A DNA stretch of 64,000 nt from positions 58,067-122,066 of the forward strand of contig JAFDVI010000034.1 of assembly GCA_018269055.1 (NCBI GenBank), read 5' to 3'. Source of the stretch: Acidobacteriota bacterium (GTDB lineage Bacteria; Acidobacteriota; Blastocatellia; RBC074). Shown here piece after piece: positions 28,268 to 34,827 of this stretch. A model generated the notes under the pieces. The model made no database searches, had not been told where the DNA came from, and saw only the letters and a program-made list of their open reading frames with translations. The position numbers were made by a program, and so were the translations under genes. The stretch's first letter is position 1. Every line of letters begins with the position of its first letter.

Positions 28268-28921
28268 TCAAAAGGTATGCGTCGAAATTGGCTCTTCACC
28301 TAAAGCTCGTGCAAAGTCTTCGGCCAAACGCTTCGTATCACAGAACCGCTCGTAAGGCACATTTCCACTAACAGCATTAAGCCATTGATTGATTTCGTCC
28401 CCCGCCAACTTCAGATCGTCAATGGCAATGCCATAAACATCTGGGCCTTCTAAAAGAACACTGCCTACAGAACCATCCTGCGAAATACTCTTCGTCACAG
28501 TCGGATGATTGAGTATATCGCGCAGCAACTTAAGTTCTAGACTAAGCACAGGCAAGGACAAATCTCGCTGGTCTGTAAGGAACTGGTGAATTGCTAAGAC
28601 TTTACTTTTAAGTGAACAGAAATCAGGTCTCTTGGGCTGGTATCTCGTAAACGCGCTATCTCCTCGTAATATTCTGAAGATGTCTGAAACAACGCCATCC
28701 AGATGTGAAAAGAGTGCAGCAGTCGCCGCTCGGACATAACGGTTACGCTTGGTAAATTCGCAGGCTTGCTCTGAGGCACGAGCTTTTTCTGTAAAGTAAG
28801 AAAAATCGTCCCAGGTATCACCAATTAGGTCCACCGCAAAAATGGTTGTACCGTCATCTGGCGCATCTAATGATGCACGTACGCGCCGAGTCCGAGCGTC
28901 AATTATCACGTGCGTTCCCAT
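28268..28921 (-). CDS. Unknown protein, HEPN-like
   Basis: I do not recognise a named family. The 217-residue, soluble, mostly helical product has a beta-rich start (VIIDARTRRVRASLDAPDD), a helical middle (YVRAATAALFSHLDGVVSDI) and, near residues 130-140, the sequence LLRDILNHPTVT. This contains RDILNH, which fits the R-x4-6-H motif of HEPN ribonucleases. TAGGAGTTGTAA precedes the ATG, supporting a real gene. The local sequence is visibly more A+T-rich (about 45% GC over a sampled 60 bases, against about 57% in the isomerase gene). It sits next to a toxin-antitoxin pair and a truncated duplicate, so recent acquisition is likely. The HEPN label is a suggestion from motif and context. Confidence 0.6.
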   Translation of the reverse strand: MGTHVIIDARTRRVRASLDAPDDGTTIFAVDLIGDTWDDFSYFTEKARASEQACEFTKRNRYVRAATAALFSHLDGVVSDIFRILRGDSAFTRYQPKRPDFCSLKSKVLAIHQFLTDQRDLSLPVLSLELKLLRDILNHPTVTKSISQDGSVGSVLLEGPDVYGIAIDDLKLAGDEINQWLNAVSGNVPYERFCDTKRLAEDFARALGEEPISTHTF

Positions 28922-29046
28922 TACAACTCCTACAACGCGTTGTTAGGTACCCTCAAGCTAGTAGATGCAGATATGCGCGAGTCACTCACCGCCTTAACAG
29001 TTGCTCTGCAATGCAAACAAGTAATCAGGAGGCGCTCAATTTCACC

Positions 29047-29153
29047 TATGTGCGTCGCCTACTGCGATCATCGTGGCCAGGATGTTGTTCCAGGTTTGCG
29101 GATCGGTCATGGTTTCGTTCGAGAACATGCAGCCGCCCCAGTTGATATACTGG
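29047..29153 (-). pseudogene. Duplicated 3' fragment of the sugar isomerase gene
   Basis: This 107-base stretch is about 85% identical, without gaps, to 29718-29824, the 3' end of the TIM-barrel isomerase gene. On the minus strand it reads QYINWGGCMFSNETMTDPQT and continues WNNILATMIAVGDAH, against QHINWDGCMFSNETMTDPQT and WNNILATMIAVRDAH in the intact gene. No start or upstream domain remains. The toxin-antitoxin genes lie between the fragment and the intact gene. Confidence 0.88.
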
Positions 29154-29158
29154 CGGCA

Positions 29159-29488
29159 CTATAATCCCAGCCAGCCACGCAATGACATTTCCAAGGCTTG
29201 CTCATCAATTTGGTTAAGCTGCCCGACGGTTTTCACAATCAAGCTTTCTTCGACGGTATAAATTCCGCGCTTAATTGCAGACGGCACGTTCAATCCTGCC
29301 TGTTGCCATTGCTGCAAAACAAACTCTCCGGATAACAGTCCTGTTAAGCGACTGGTGAGCGGCACGATGATGATATCGCGTGAAATATGTGGTGCATTAA
29401 CGACCACCGCTGGGCGTACTTTCGCACCGCTGAGGTTTGAAAAGGGGTAACGCACCAACACAATGTCACTGCGCGACGAGTTCGGCAT
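29159..29488 (-). CDS. MazF/PemK-type toxin, probable endoribonuclease
   Basis: A 109-residue protein of the PemK/MazF fold. It has SRSDIVLVRYPFSNLSGAKV near the N-terminus, RPAVVVN (family RPxVV motif), then DIIIVPLTSR and a C-terminal VGQLNQIDEQALE. MazF proteins cut mRNA at short sequences and are held in check by a cognate antitoxin. It overlaps the antitoxin gene by 23 bases, the usual arrangement. An ATG three codons further upstream is also possible. The pair is inserted between an isomerase gene and a duplicate of that gene's 3' end. Confidence 0.88.
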   Translation of the reverse strand: MPNSSRSDIVLVRYPFSNLSGAKVRPAVVVNAPHISRDIIIVPLTSRLTGLLSGEFVLQQWQQAGLNVPSAIKRGIYTVEESLIVKTVGQLNQIDEQALEMSLRGWLGL

Positions 29489-29666
29489 AAACGTCATCCT
29501 CGTCGTTATTCCATATCTTATCTATGCTTGGTTGGCTCGCCTGAAACCAAAAACTCGGTTCCTCGGTTAAAGGCGTAACCAAGATTTCTGTGCCTTCAGA
29601 AAGCTCGATTTCTTCCAGTAACTGAATTCTTCCTTCTTTGAATATCGCTCGTACCGTATTGAGCAT
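29466..29666 (-). CDS. Antitoxin, AF2212/DUF104-like
   Basis: A 66-residue acidic protein. The N-terminal half (MLNTVRAIFKEGRIQLLEEI, then LSEGTEILVTPL) matches the small beta-rich DNA-binding-type antitoxins of the AF2212/DUF104 group. The C-terminal half (SFWFQASQPSIDKIWNNDED) should wrap the toxin. AGGAGGAAAAGTTT precedes the ATG at 29666. Its stop lies inside the MazF-type toxin gene, so the two are translationally coupled and the operon is probably autoregulated. Confidence 0.8.
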   Translation of the reverse strand: MLNTVRAIFKEGRIQLLEEIELSEGTEILVTPLTEEPSFWFQASQPSIDKIWNNDEDDVYAELVAQ

Positions 29667-29706
29667 AAACTTTTCCTCCTGCTCACCAGCATGCCGGAGC
29701 AAAAAC

Positions 29707-30762
29707 CTAATTCCAACCATGCGCATCGCGCACCGCGATCATCGTGGCCAGAATGTTGTTCCAGGTTTGCGGGTCGGTCATGGTTTCATTGCTGAACATG
29801 CAGCCGTCCCAGTTGATGTGTTGCGTGCTATGGGTTGGCTGACCTTTTTCATCACGGAGCCACAGACCAGCAGCGCGAACAACATCCATTTTTCCGTTCG
29901 GATCGTTGGGCAGGCAGTGGCGACCTGTTTTGTCGTGCGAACCGGAGCCTTTGACGGTCGCGTCATTTTGCGCGACGTGGAAGTCTTTCACCCACGGGCG
30001 CAACACGCTGGTCATTTTACCCAACGCTTCGTACAGCACTTCTTTGTCCGCCCAATCGTAATTGTCCGGCAGCAAGCGATGTTCAGGCGCGTTGTAACCC
30101 ATCGTGAACAGCATCGTGTGCGCCATGTCGGCTTGAATGCCCAGCGTTTCCGGGCGGCCAACCTGTTCCAGCAATTCATGCAGATACTTCCAACTGTGCA
30201 TGCCGCCCCAGCAAATTTCGCCTTCGGCGGCGAGCTTTTCGCCGAAGCTTTCGGCAATGTTGCAGGCTTCGCGGAAGGTGTCGGCGATCTTTTTGGTGTT
30301 GCCCGCTGGGTCAGCCGACCAGTCGCCGGGCGAGCAGGACGAATCAATTCGTACGACGCCGTACTTGCGAATACCGAGCTTGTTCAGTTTCTGCGCGACT
30401 TCGCAGGATTTGCGAACTTGTGTCAGGAAAGCGTTGCGCTCTTCTTCCGAACCCATTGCGGAACCTCCGCCGGTTGGCCCCCAAACCGGAGCCACCAGGG
30501 AGCCGATGACTAAATTGCGCGAAGCGACCTGGTCGGCGAGTTCTTTCAACTGGTCGTCTGTGGAATCAATGTCTGTGTGCGGCAGGGAAAGGAAAATGTC
30601 TACGCCGTCGAATTTCTGACCGTTGACTTCTGCTGCTGCGGTCATATCCAGCATCTTTTCAAATTCAATGATCGGTTCGGCGTCCGGGCCGCCCTTGCCA
30701 ACCAAACCCGGCCAGGTGGCGTTGTGGAGTTTCGGAAATTGATTCTTTGTCGTAGTGCTCAT
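29707..30762 (-). CDS. Sugar phosphate isomerase/epimerase family protein (xylose isomerase-like TIM barrel)
   Basis: A 351-residue cytoplasmic AP-endonuclease-2/xylose-isomerase-like TIM barrel. Candidate metal-binding residues are seen in EICWGGMHSWKYLHELLE, LGIQADMAHTMLF and DFHVAQND, the usual Glu/Asp/His set. Members isomerise, epimerise or lyse keto sugars; family and context cannot fix the substrate, but Gfo/Idh and DUF1080 genes downstream on the same strand suggest a 3-keto sugar or inositol route. GAGGAGCAAAATCA precedes the ATG. A partial copy of its 3' end lies about 0.6 kb downstream, beyond the toxin-antitoxin pair. Confidence 0.9.
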   Translation of the reverse strand: MSTTTKNQFPKLHNATWPGLVGKGGPDAEPIIEFEKMLDMTAAAEVNGQKFDGVDIFLSLPHTDIDSTDDQLKELADQVASRNLVIGSLVAPVWGPTGGGSAMGSEEERNAFLTQVRKSCEVAQKLNKLGIRKYGVVRIDSSCSPGDWSADPAGNTKKIADTFREACNIAESFGEKLAAEGEICWGGMHSWKYLHELLEQVGRPETLGIQADMAHTMLFTMGYNAPEHRLLPDNYDWADKEVLYEALGKMTSVLRPWVKDFHVAQNDATVKGSGSHDKTGRHCLPNDPNGKMDVVRAAGLWLRDEKGQPTHSTQHINWDGCMFSNETMTDPQTWNNILATMIAVRDAHGWN

Positions 30763-30802
30763 TGATTTTGCTCCTCGGTGTACTGGTTTTAAGTTCGGAA
30801 AA

Positions 30803-31126
30803 CTAGGACGAGTGAGAAATTTTCACGTCGCTGATTTGAATAATGGGGCGGACATCCGTGTAGTTTGGAATATCGCCTTGTAAAACGGCAGCGTGAGGGC
30901 CAAAAGCCGTTTGAAACGCTTCGACGGAATCAAAATACAGATGGCAAATGGCAGCAAACTCTGGGGCTGAGCCGGGAACTGCGCCCGCCACTCCGTGCTC
31001 CACGCTAACGTGTTTGAGCGCAGGGCTGAGCTTTTCAATCGTCATTGGCATGTGTTGATTGAGATAATACTCAAGATCGAAGCGACTGCCTTCGGTATTG
31101 GGGTAAAAGATGCTGATGTTGATCAT
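30803..31126 (-). CDS. EthD family protein
   Basis: A 107-residue dimeric alpha/beta-barrel (ferredoxin-like) protein of the EthD family. Family features are INISIFYPNTEGSRFDLEYY, the NQHMPMTIEKLSP histidine segment, and the HLYFDSVEAFQTAFGP stretch. EthD is needed for ether degradation in Rhodococcus, but most homologues have no known role. It lies 40 bases upstream of the isomerase gene and 15 bases downstream of the SGNH-like gene, so it is probably part of one minus-strand operon. Confidence 0.9.
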   Translation of the reverse strand: MINISIFYPNTEGSRFDLEYYLNQHMPMTIEKLSPALKHVSVEHGVAGAVPGSAPEFAAICHLYFDSVEAFQTAFGPHAAVLQGDIPNYTDVRPIIQISDVKISHSS

Positions 31127-31141
31127 CGTTCCTCGTGGGTT

Positions 31142-31900
31142 TTAGTGATTGCTTAGAGCTTGGGAGATGGCAGCTTCGGCCAATGGTACCATCACGGCAT
31201 ACGCGGCGTCGTTCAACAACACGCCATCGCTGGTGAATTCTTTTTTCAGATTGCGCCCCTGGCCCAGAGCGGAATAGAAATCCAGATACACCGAACCGCT
31301 CATCGAAGCGTAATCTTTCAACCAGTTGTTGACGCCGATGATTTTGCCGAACGGACGCAACGCAGAGCGTTTGGTGTAACAATCACAAATCGGCGTGATC
31401 GAAGCCAGCACGACGCGGATGTTATTCGCCTTGGCCAGTTCGACCATCGAAGTCACGTTTTCGGCGGTCATCTGTTGCGTAATAGGGCCGTCAACGCTGG
31501 CAATGTCGTTGGTTCCGGCCATCAACACGACAACTTTCGGTTGCAGTTTGATAACGTCCTGTCGGAAGCGAACCAGCATCTGCGGCGTGGTTTGCCCTTT
31601 GATGCCGCGATTGAAGTACGGCTTGTTGGGAAAAAAAGGCGTTGCGCCTTGGCCCCAGTTTTCCAGAATTTCGTCACCCAGAAACACCACGCGATCTTCA
31701 GTCGTTTTTGGTTTGGGTACTTCCGTGTTTTCGCTGCCGTAGCGAATCAGCCCCGCCCAATCCCACAGTAACTGGCGCTGGGCTTCGACGCGTTGTTCCA
31801 GCGCCGCAATTGAAGTCGCGCAATCCGGCGCTTTCTGTGCGCCGAGCAAACAGGCAACTGCCAGCAATCCGATCGAAAGTTTGAAAAGAAAAGCCTTCAT
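31142..31900 (-). CDS. SGNH/GDSL hydrolase-like protein lacking key catalytic residues
   Basis: A 252-residue exported protein with a signal peptide (1-21) and an SGNH-type fold. Block I reads VVFLGDEILENW: the nucleophile serine of GDS is replaced by Glu (residue 77). Block III is intact (AGTND). The last block reads SDGVLLND where DGVHxN is normal, so the catalytic histidine is also missing. The fold is supported by the spacing of the blocks and FNRGIKGQTTPQML, but hydrolase activity is doubtful. GAGTAGGTCACTT precedes the ATG at 31900. It lies between the DUF3224 and EthD genes in a compact minus-strand cluster. Confidence 0.85.
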   Translation of the reverse strand: MKAFLFKLSIGLLAVACLLGAQKAPDCATSIAALEQRVEAQRQLLWDWAGLIRYGSENTEVPKPKTTEDRVVFLGDEILENWGQGATPFFPNKPYFNRGIKGQTTPQMLVRFRQDVIKLQPKVVVLMAGTNDIASVDGPITQQMTAENVTSMVELAKANNIRVVLASITPICDCYTKRSALRPFGKIIGVNNWLKDYASMSGSVYLDFYSALGQGRNLKKEFTSDGVLLNDAAYAVMVPLAEAAISQALSNH

Positions 31901-31911
31901 AAGTGACCTAC

Positions 31912-32454
31912 TCAAGGCATCTTGTTGATCGAGTATTCAAACTCGTAGGAATGTTTGCCGTCGGCAATGAGGATCGTCATTTTGCCCGTCAAGCCTTCCA
32001 ATTCCTCAGTCCCGGAATCCGGCACAACCGTGACGGTCAGTTGGGGAGCGCCGCGCGTCATCAATCCGGTGTGATGCAAAAGAAAACTGCCTTTGCGCCC
32101 CTGCAAGGTGCCGGTGACCTTTTCGATGGCGACATACACACCCGACCCTCGGACAGCAGTCATCGCCGACAGCATTTGGCCTTTGCTGGCAGCTTCCAAA
32201 TCGCCGTGAAACTGTTTGTCAATCGTCATTCTGCCCAGCGGCGAATCAATGGCTTTGTCGTCCTGCGGAGCCAGTTTGACTTCAAAATCTCCCTTCGCAG
32301 TGGTCATCCCAGACTTCTCCTTTTGGGTTGTTTTCGGGGGAATGCTTTTGGTTTGTGCGTTCGTGAGTGTGCTGAACAGGCAGATTGTGACAACGACGCT
32401 TGCGCCGATGCGGGCATAACGTTTGGCGAGCAACGTGACTGACGGAGTTTTCAT
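31912..32454 (-). CDS. Exported DUF3224 protein
   Basis: A 180-residue protein with a signal peptide (about 1-34, ending near LTNAQ) and a DUF3224 beta-barrel domain (about 50-180). The domain has GDFEVKLAPQDDKAIDSPLG, GRMTIDKQFHGDLEAASKGQ, GRKGSFLLHHTGLMTRGAPQ and VVPDSGTEELEGLTGKMTI. DUF3224 proteins resemble allene oxide cyclase-like barrels, and their function is unknown. Most DUF3224 proteins I know of are cytoplasmic, so the signal peptide is a mild oddity. The ATG at 32454 best fits the signal peptide, but its ribosome binding site is weak. It is the first gene of the run that continues with SGNH, EthD and isomerase. Confidence 0.85.
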   Translation of the reverse strand: MKTPSVTLLAKRYARIGASVVVTICLFSTLTNAQTKSIPPKTTQKEKSGMTTAKGDFEVKLAPQDDKAIDSPLGRMTIDKQFHGDLEAASKGQMLSAMTAVRGSGVYVAIEKVTGTLQGRKGSFLLHHTGLMTRGAPQLTVTVVPDSGTEELEGLTGKMTILIADGKHSYEFEYSINKMP

Positions 32455-32498
32455 ATCATTTTGTGGAAATAAATCGGATTTCAACAGGATTTATAGCA

Positions 32499-32554
32499 GC
32501 CACAGAGAGCACAGAGATTGATGCCCCCTCGGAGCGCTCTGTGGTCTCTGTGGC
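32499..32554 (-). terminator. Inverted repeat, likely terminator
   Basis: Two 18-base arms (32499-32516 and 32537-32554) match as reverse complements at 17 positions; each contains a doubled CACAGAG-type unit. It lies about 30 bases past the stop codon of the cytochrome c-HhH gene on the minus strand. There is no long T-run, so it may be a repeat element that also ends transcripts. Confidence 0.6.
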
Positions 32555-32582
32555 GATACCGTACATCCATTTGCAACCTGAT

Positions 32583-33098
32583 CTAAAAAATCAGCCGATC
32601 TTTTTTGGCTTCGATCTTGTCTACGTCAATGCCGGGAACTTTCTTCAAATCTTCGATGGATTTGAAAGCGCCATGTTCTTCGCGGTATTTGATGATCGCA
32701 GCGGCCTGCGAACGTTTCAGTGACAGGGCGCTTTCCAGATCAATGGCTTCTGCCTTGTTCACGTTGATCCTGGGAACATCGTCCGCCGGGTAATTCTTGA
32801 CCACATATTCCAGAATTAACTTGAGTTCTTCCTCTTTGGCTTTCAGGCCATAGGAAACCATTTTGTCCAAAGTCTGTTGCCAACCCGCGCGGTCTTGCCG
32901 CATCGAAAAAGACTTTTCCAATTCGTGGCAGCCTTTGCAAAGCTTCGTAGCTTCTTCCTTGCCGGGGCCGTCGGGCAGAGGCCGGGATTGACCTTTCGAG
33001 GGTTGAAGCCAGTAACCAGCGGCAAAAAACGCGAACGCGAACGCCAACAAAACGAGCCGCAATGAACGGCGTTGGTTCAGAAAATGGGAAAACTTCAT
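32583..33098 (-). CDS. Cytochrome c-type protein fused to a helix-hairpin-helix domain
   Basis: A 171-residue membrane-anchored protein. One N-terminal helix (about 13-29) leads to a short c-type cytochrome region with a single CKGCH heme site at 54-58. A C-terminal ComEA-like helix-hairpin-helix domain follows (about 109-171; INVNKAEAIDLESALSLKRS, YREEHGAFKSIEDLKKVPGI). HhH domains usually bind DNA, so the pairing with a heme site is unusual. The gene lies just downstream of two PQQ-type propeller genes, suggesting a link to periplasmic electron transfer. The ATG at 33098 gives a proper membrane segment; a longer frame upstream is less likely. A terminator separates it from the propeller genes. 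Confidence 0.82.
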   Translation of the reverse strand: MKFSHFLNQRRSLRLVLLAFAFAFFAAGYWLQPSKGQSRPLPDGPGKEEATKLCKGCHELEKSFSMRQDRAGWQQTLDKMVSYGLKAKEEELKLILEYVVKNYPADDVPRINVNKAEAIDLESALSLKRSQAAAIIKYREEHGAFKSIEDLKKVPGIDVDKIEAKKDRLIF

Positions 33099-33130
33099 AG
33101 CGTAATCTTTGAACGAATCGGCCAAAGAAA

Positions 33131-33176
33131 TCAAAAGGCATCCGGCAAATTTCAACAACAGCCTGATGCCTTTTGA
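33131..33176 (-). terminator. Terminator hairpin
   Basis: 16-bp stem with one mismatch (TCAAAAGGCATCCGGC with GCCTGATGCCTTTTGA, 33131-33146 and 33161-33176) directly after the stop codon of the second PQQ-type propeller gene. Confidence 0.8.
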
Positions 33177-33183
33177 AGTTGGA

Positions 33184-34827
33184 TCAATGCTCCATCGGAA
33201 AGCCGAAGGTGTAAATCGTGCCGTCGTAAGTGGTCAGGTAAATCTGGCTCATGCTGCCTGCCAGCGCGCCTCCGTGAGCGAATGACGTGATCGTTGCGCC
33301 GCTATTCCACAATTCTTTGCCGGTTGTGCCGTCCAGGGCGTAAATCACAGCTTTGCCCGAACGAGCGGCACGCATTGCTGCGGTCACTTTGCCGTCGTTC
33401 GTGCGGTATTCGCCGCTGGAAGTCGCGAACACGACGCCATTGATGATCGTCGGCGTCAGCGGCGAAACCAGATTGCGCGAAGCCCAACCCGGTTGCAGCG
33501 TCATCTTGCCGCCGTCTTCGACCACTTTCCACGCCAGGATTGCGCCTTTGGTCGCGGCCTCGCCGGCAGCAGTGAAGCCCGCTGGCAACGCCCCATTGTG
33601 CGGAGCGAGAATCCAGCGCGTGCCGCTGTAATCCTGCCAACTGGCCAACGCGCCGGGCGCGAAGTCTTTGATCGCTGAGGAAGACGCGAGCGGCGCTTTC
33701 AAATCTTCGCCATCGAAAATATGAATGCTGCCGTTGGTGGTTGCGGCGGCAATCAGAGTTTTGCCTTTGTGATTGAACACAACCGGCGAAGAAGAAAATT
33801 CCTGTCCGGCAGAAAACGAAGCTTTTTCCGCCAGGGTGTTCGGATCGAGCGCGACCAGCGCATTCGGCTTGTCGCCTCCGCTGCCAGTCGTCGCGTAAAT
33901 CGTGCCGTCTCCGCCAAAGGCTATACCGACGGAACCGGCGACGTTGCCTTTCCAGCTTTTGACCTCTTTGGATTCCGTATCAATCATCCAAACGCCGTTT
34001 GACACTTTGCCACAGCCGTTGGTCGTGACGGCATACGCCGTGCGATCCAGCACAACCAAGCCACTGGCGTTTGCGCCTGCGGGCAGAAATCGAACCGGCG
34101 ATTTGTAATCCGCTCCGTTCGATAAGTGCAACGCATGTAGCATTCCATCGCTGGCCAGCGCATAAACCAAAAACGGCCCCGCGCCCAATTGCCCTCCGGG
34201 AGGATTGGCGGTGTTGACGCGACCCGATTGCACCAGCATCGGATTTCCTTGCGGTGCCGGGTTTGCAGGACGTGGCGGATTAGGGCGAACATTTGCCAAT
34301 GTTACTGCCCCTTGACCGGGTTCACCGACGGCACTTTTTGCCGGGCTGTTTCGTCCGGAACCGCCTGGCCCTGATGGTGCGGGAGCGATTGCCGTCAACG
34401 CCGGACGCGCGACGCCTGTGGTCATTCCTCCCGGACAGCCCATTGTGCTTGGCGCGGTCGAAGGCGCCGCGTTCAAATGTTTTTCCCATTCCAGGCGACC
34501 AAGGTCGGTGTCAATCGTCGTCAGGTTGTCGCCACTGCCCGCGAAAAATCCGAGCATGCGGAAACCGCGATACCCGATCAGGCGATCCAACGTCGCGGGC
34601 GGTTGCAAATTGTTCAATTGCCGCGGTGGATTTTTGACCTTCATTTTCCACAGAAACTCGAAGCCGGGTTTCTGCAAGCTGTCTTTGTTGATTTTGCCGT
34701 CCTGGCGAATCCAGGAGGAGCGTTGCGGATCGGCGTTGTCGGTCATCCAGTCCAAACCGCCACGTTGCGCTTGTGCGGTGACGGCGCAGGCGAGGCAGAA
34801 AATGATTGTTGCAACCAGTCGTTTCAT
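33184..34827 (-). CDS. Exported PQQ-type beta-propeller protein
   Basis: A 547-residue exported protein with a signal peptide (1-20) and an eight-blade PQQ-like propeller. It has DWMTDNADPQRSSW and later repeated blade motifs such as VFATSSGEYRTNDGK and YALDGTTGKELWNSGATITS. A Pro/Gly/Asn-rich insert lies at about 130-210. The family includes quinoprotein alcohol and sugar dehydrogenases, but many members are only binding proteins; I see no clear Cys-Cys or Asp catalytic signature. It overlaps the upstream propeller gene by one base, so the two are translationally coupled and probably act together, perhaps with the cytochrome downstream. Confidence 0.88.
   Translation of the reverse strand: MKRLVATIIFCLACAVTAQAQRGGLDWMTDNADPQRSSWIRQDGKINKDSLQKPGFEFLWKMKVKNPPRQLNNLQPPATLDRLIGYRGFRMLGFFAGSGDNLTTIDTDLGRLEWEKHLNAAPSTAPSTMGCPGGMTTGVARPALTAIAPAPSGPGGSGRNSPAKSAVGEPGQGAVTLANVRPNPPRPANPAPQGNPMLVQSGRVNTANPPGGQLGAGPFLVYALASDGMLHALHLSNGADYKSPVRFLPAGANASGLVVLDRTAYAVTTNGCGKVSNGVWMIDTESKEVKSWKGNVAGSVGIAFGGDGTIYATTGSGGDKPNALVALDPNTLAEKASFSAGQEFSSSPVVFNHKGKTLIAAATTNGSIHIFDGEDLKAPLASSSAIKDFAPGALASWQDYSGTRWILAPHNGALPAGFTAAGEAATKGAILAWKVVEDGGKMTLQPGWASRNLVSPLTPTIINGVVFATSSGEYRTNDGKVTAAMRAARSGKAVIYALDGTTGKELWNSGATITSFAHGGALAGSMSQIYLTTYDGTIYTFGFPMEH

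Noticed and set aside
28928..28948. Palindrome ACAACGCGTTGT next to CCTAAC, looking like one end of an integron attC site beside the HEPN-like gene
   Set aside because: ACCTAAC on the minus strand fits the RYYYAAC half site, but I found no matching GTTRRRY partner and no extended imperfect dyad, and there is no integrase gene in the window.
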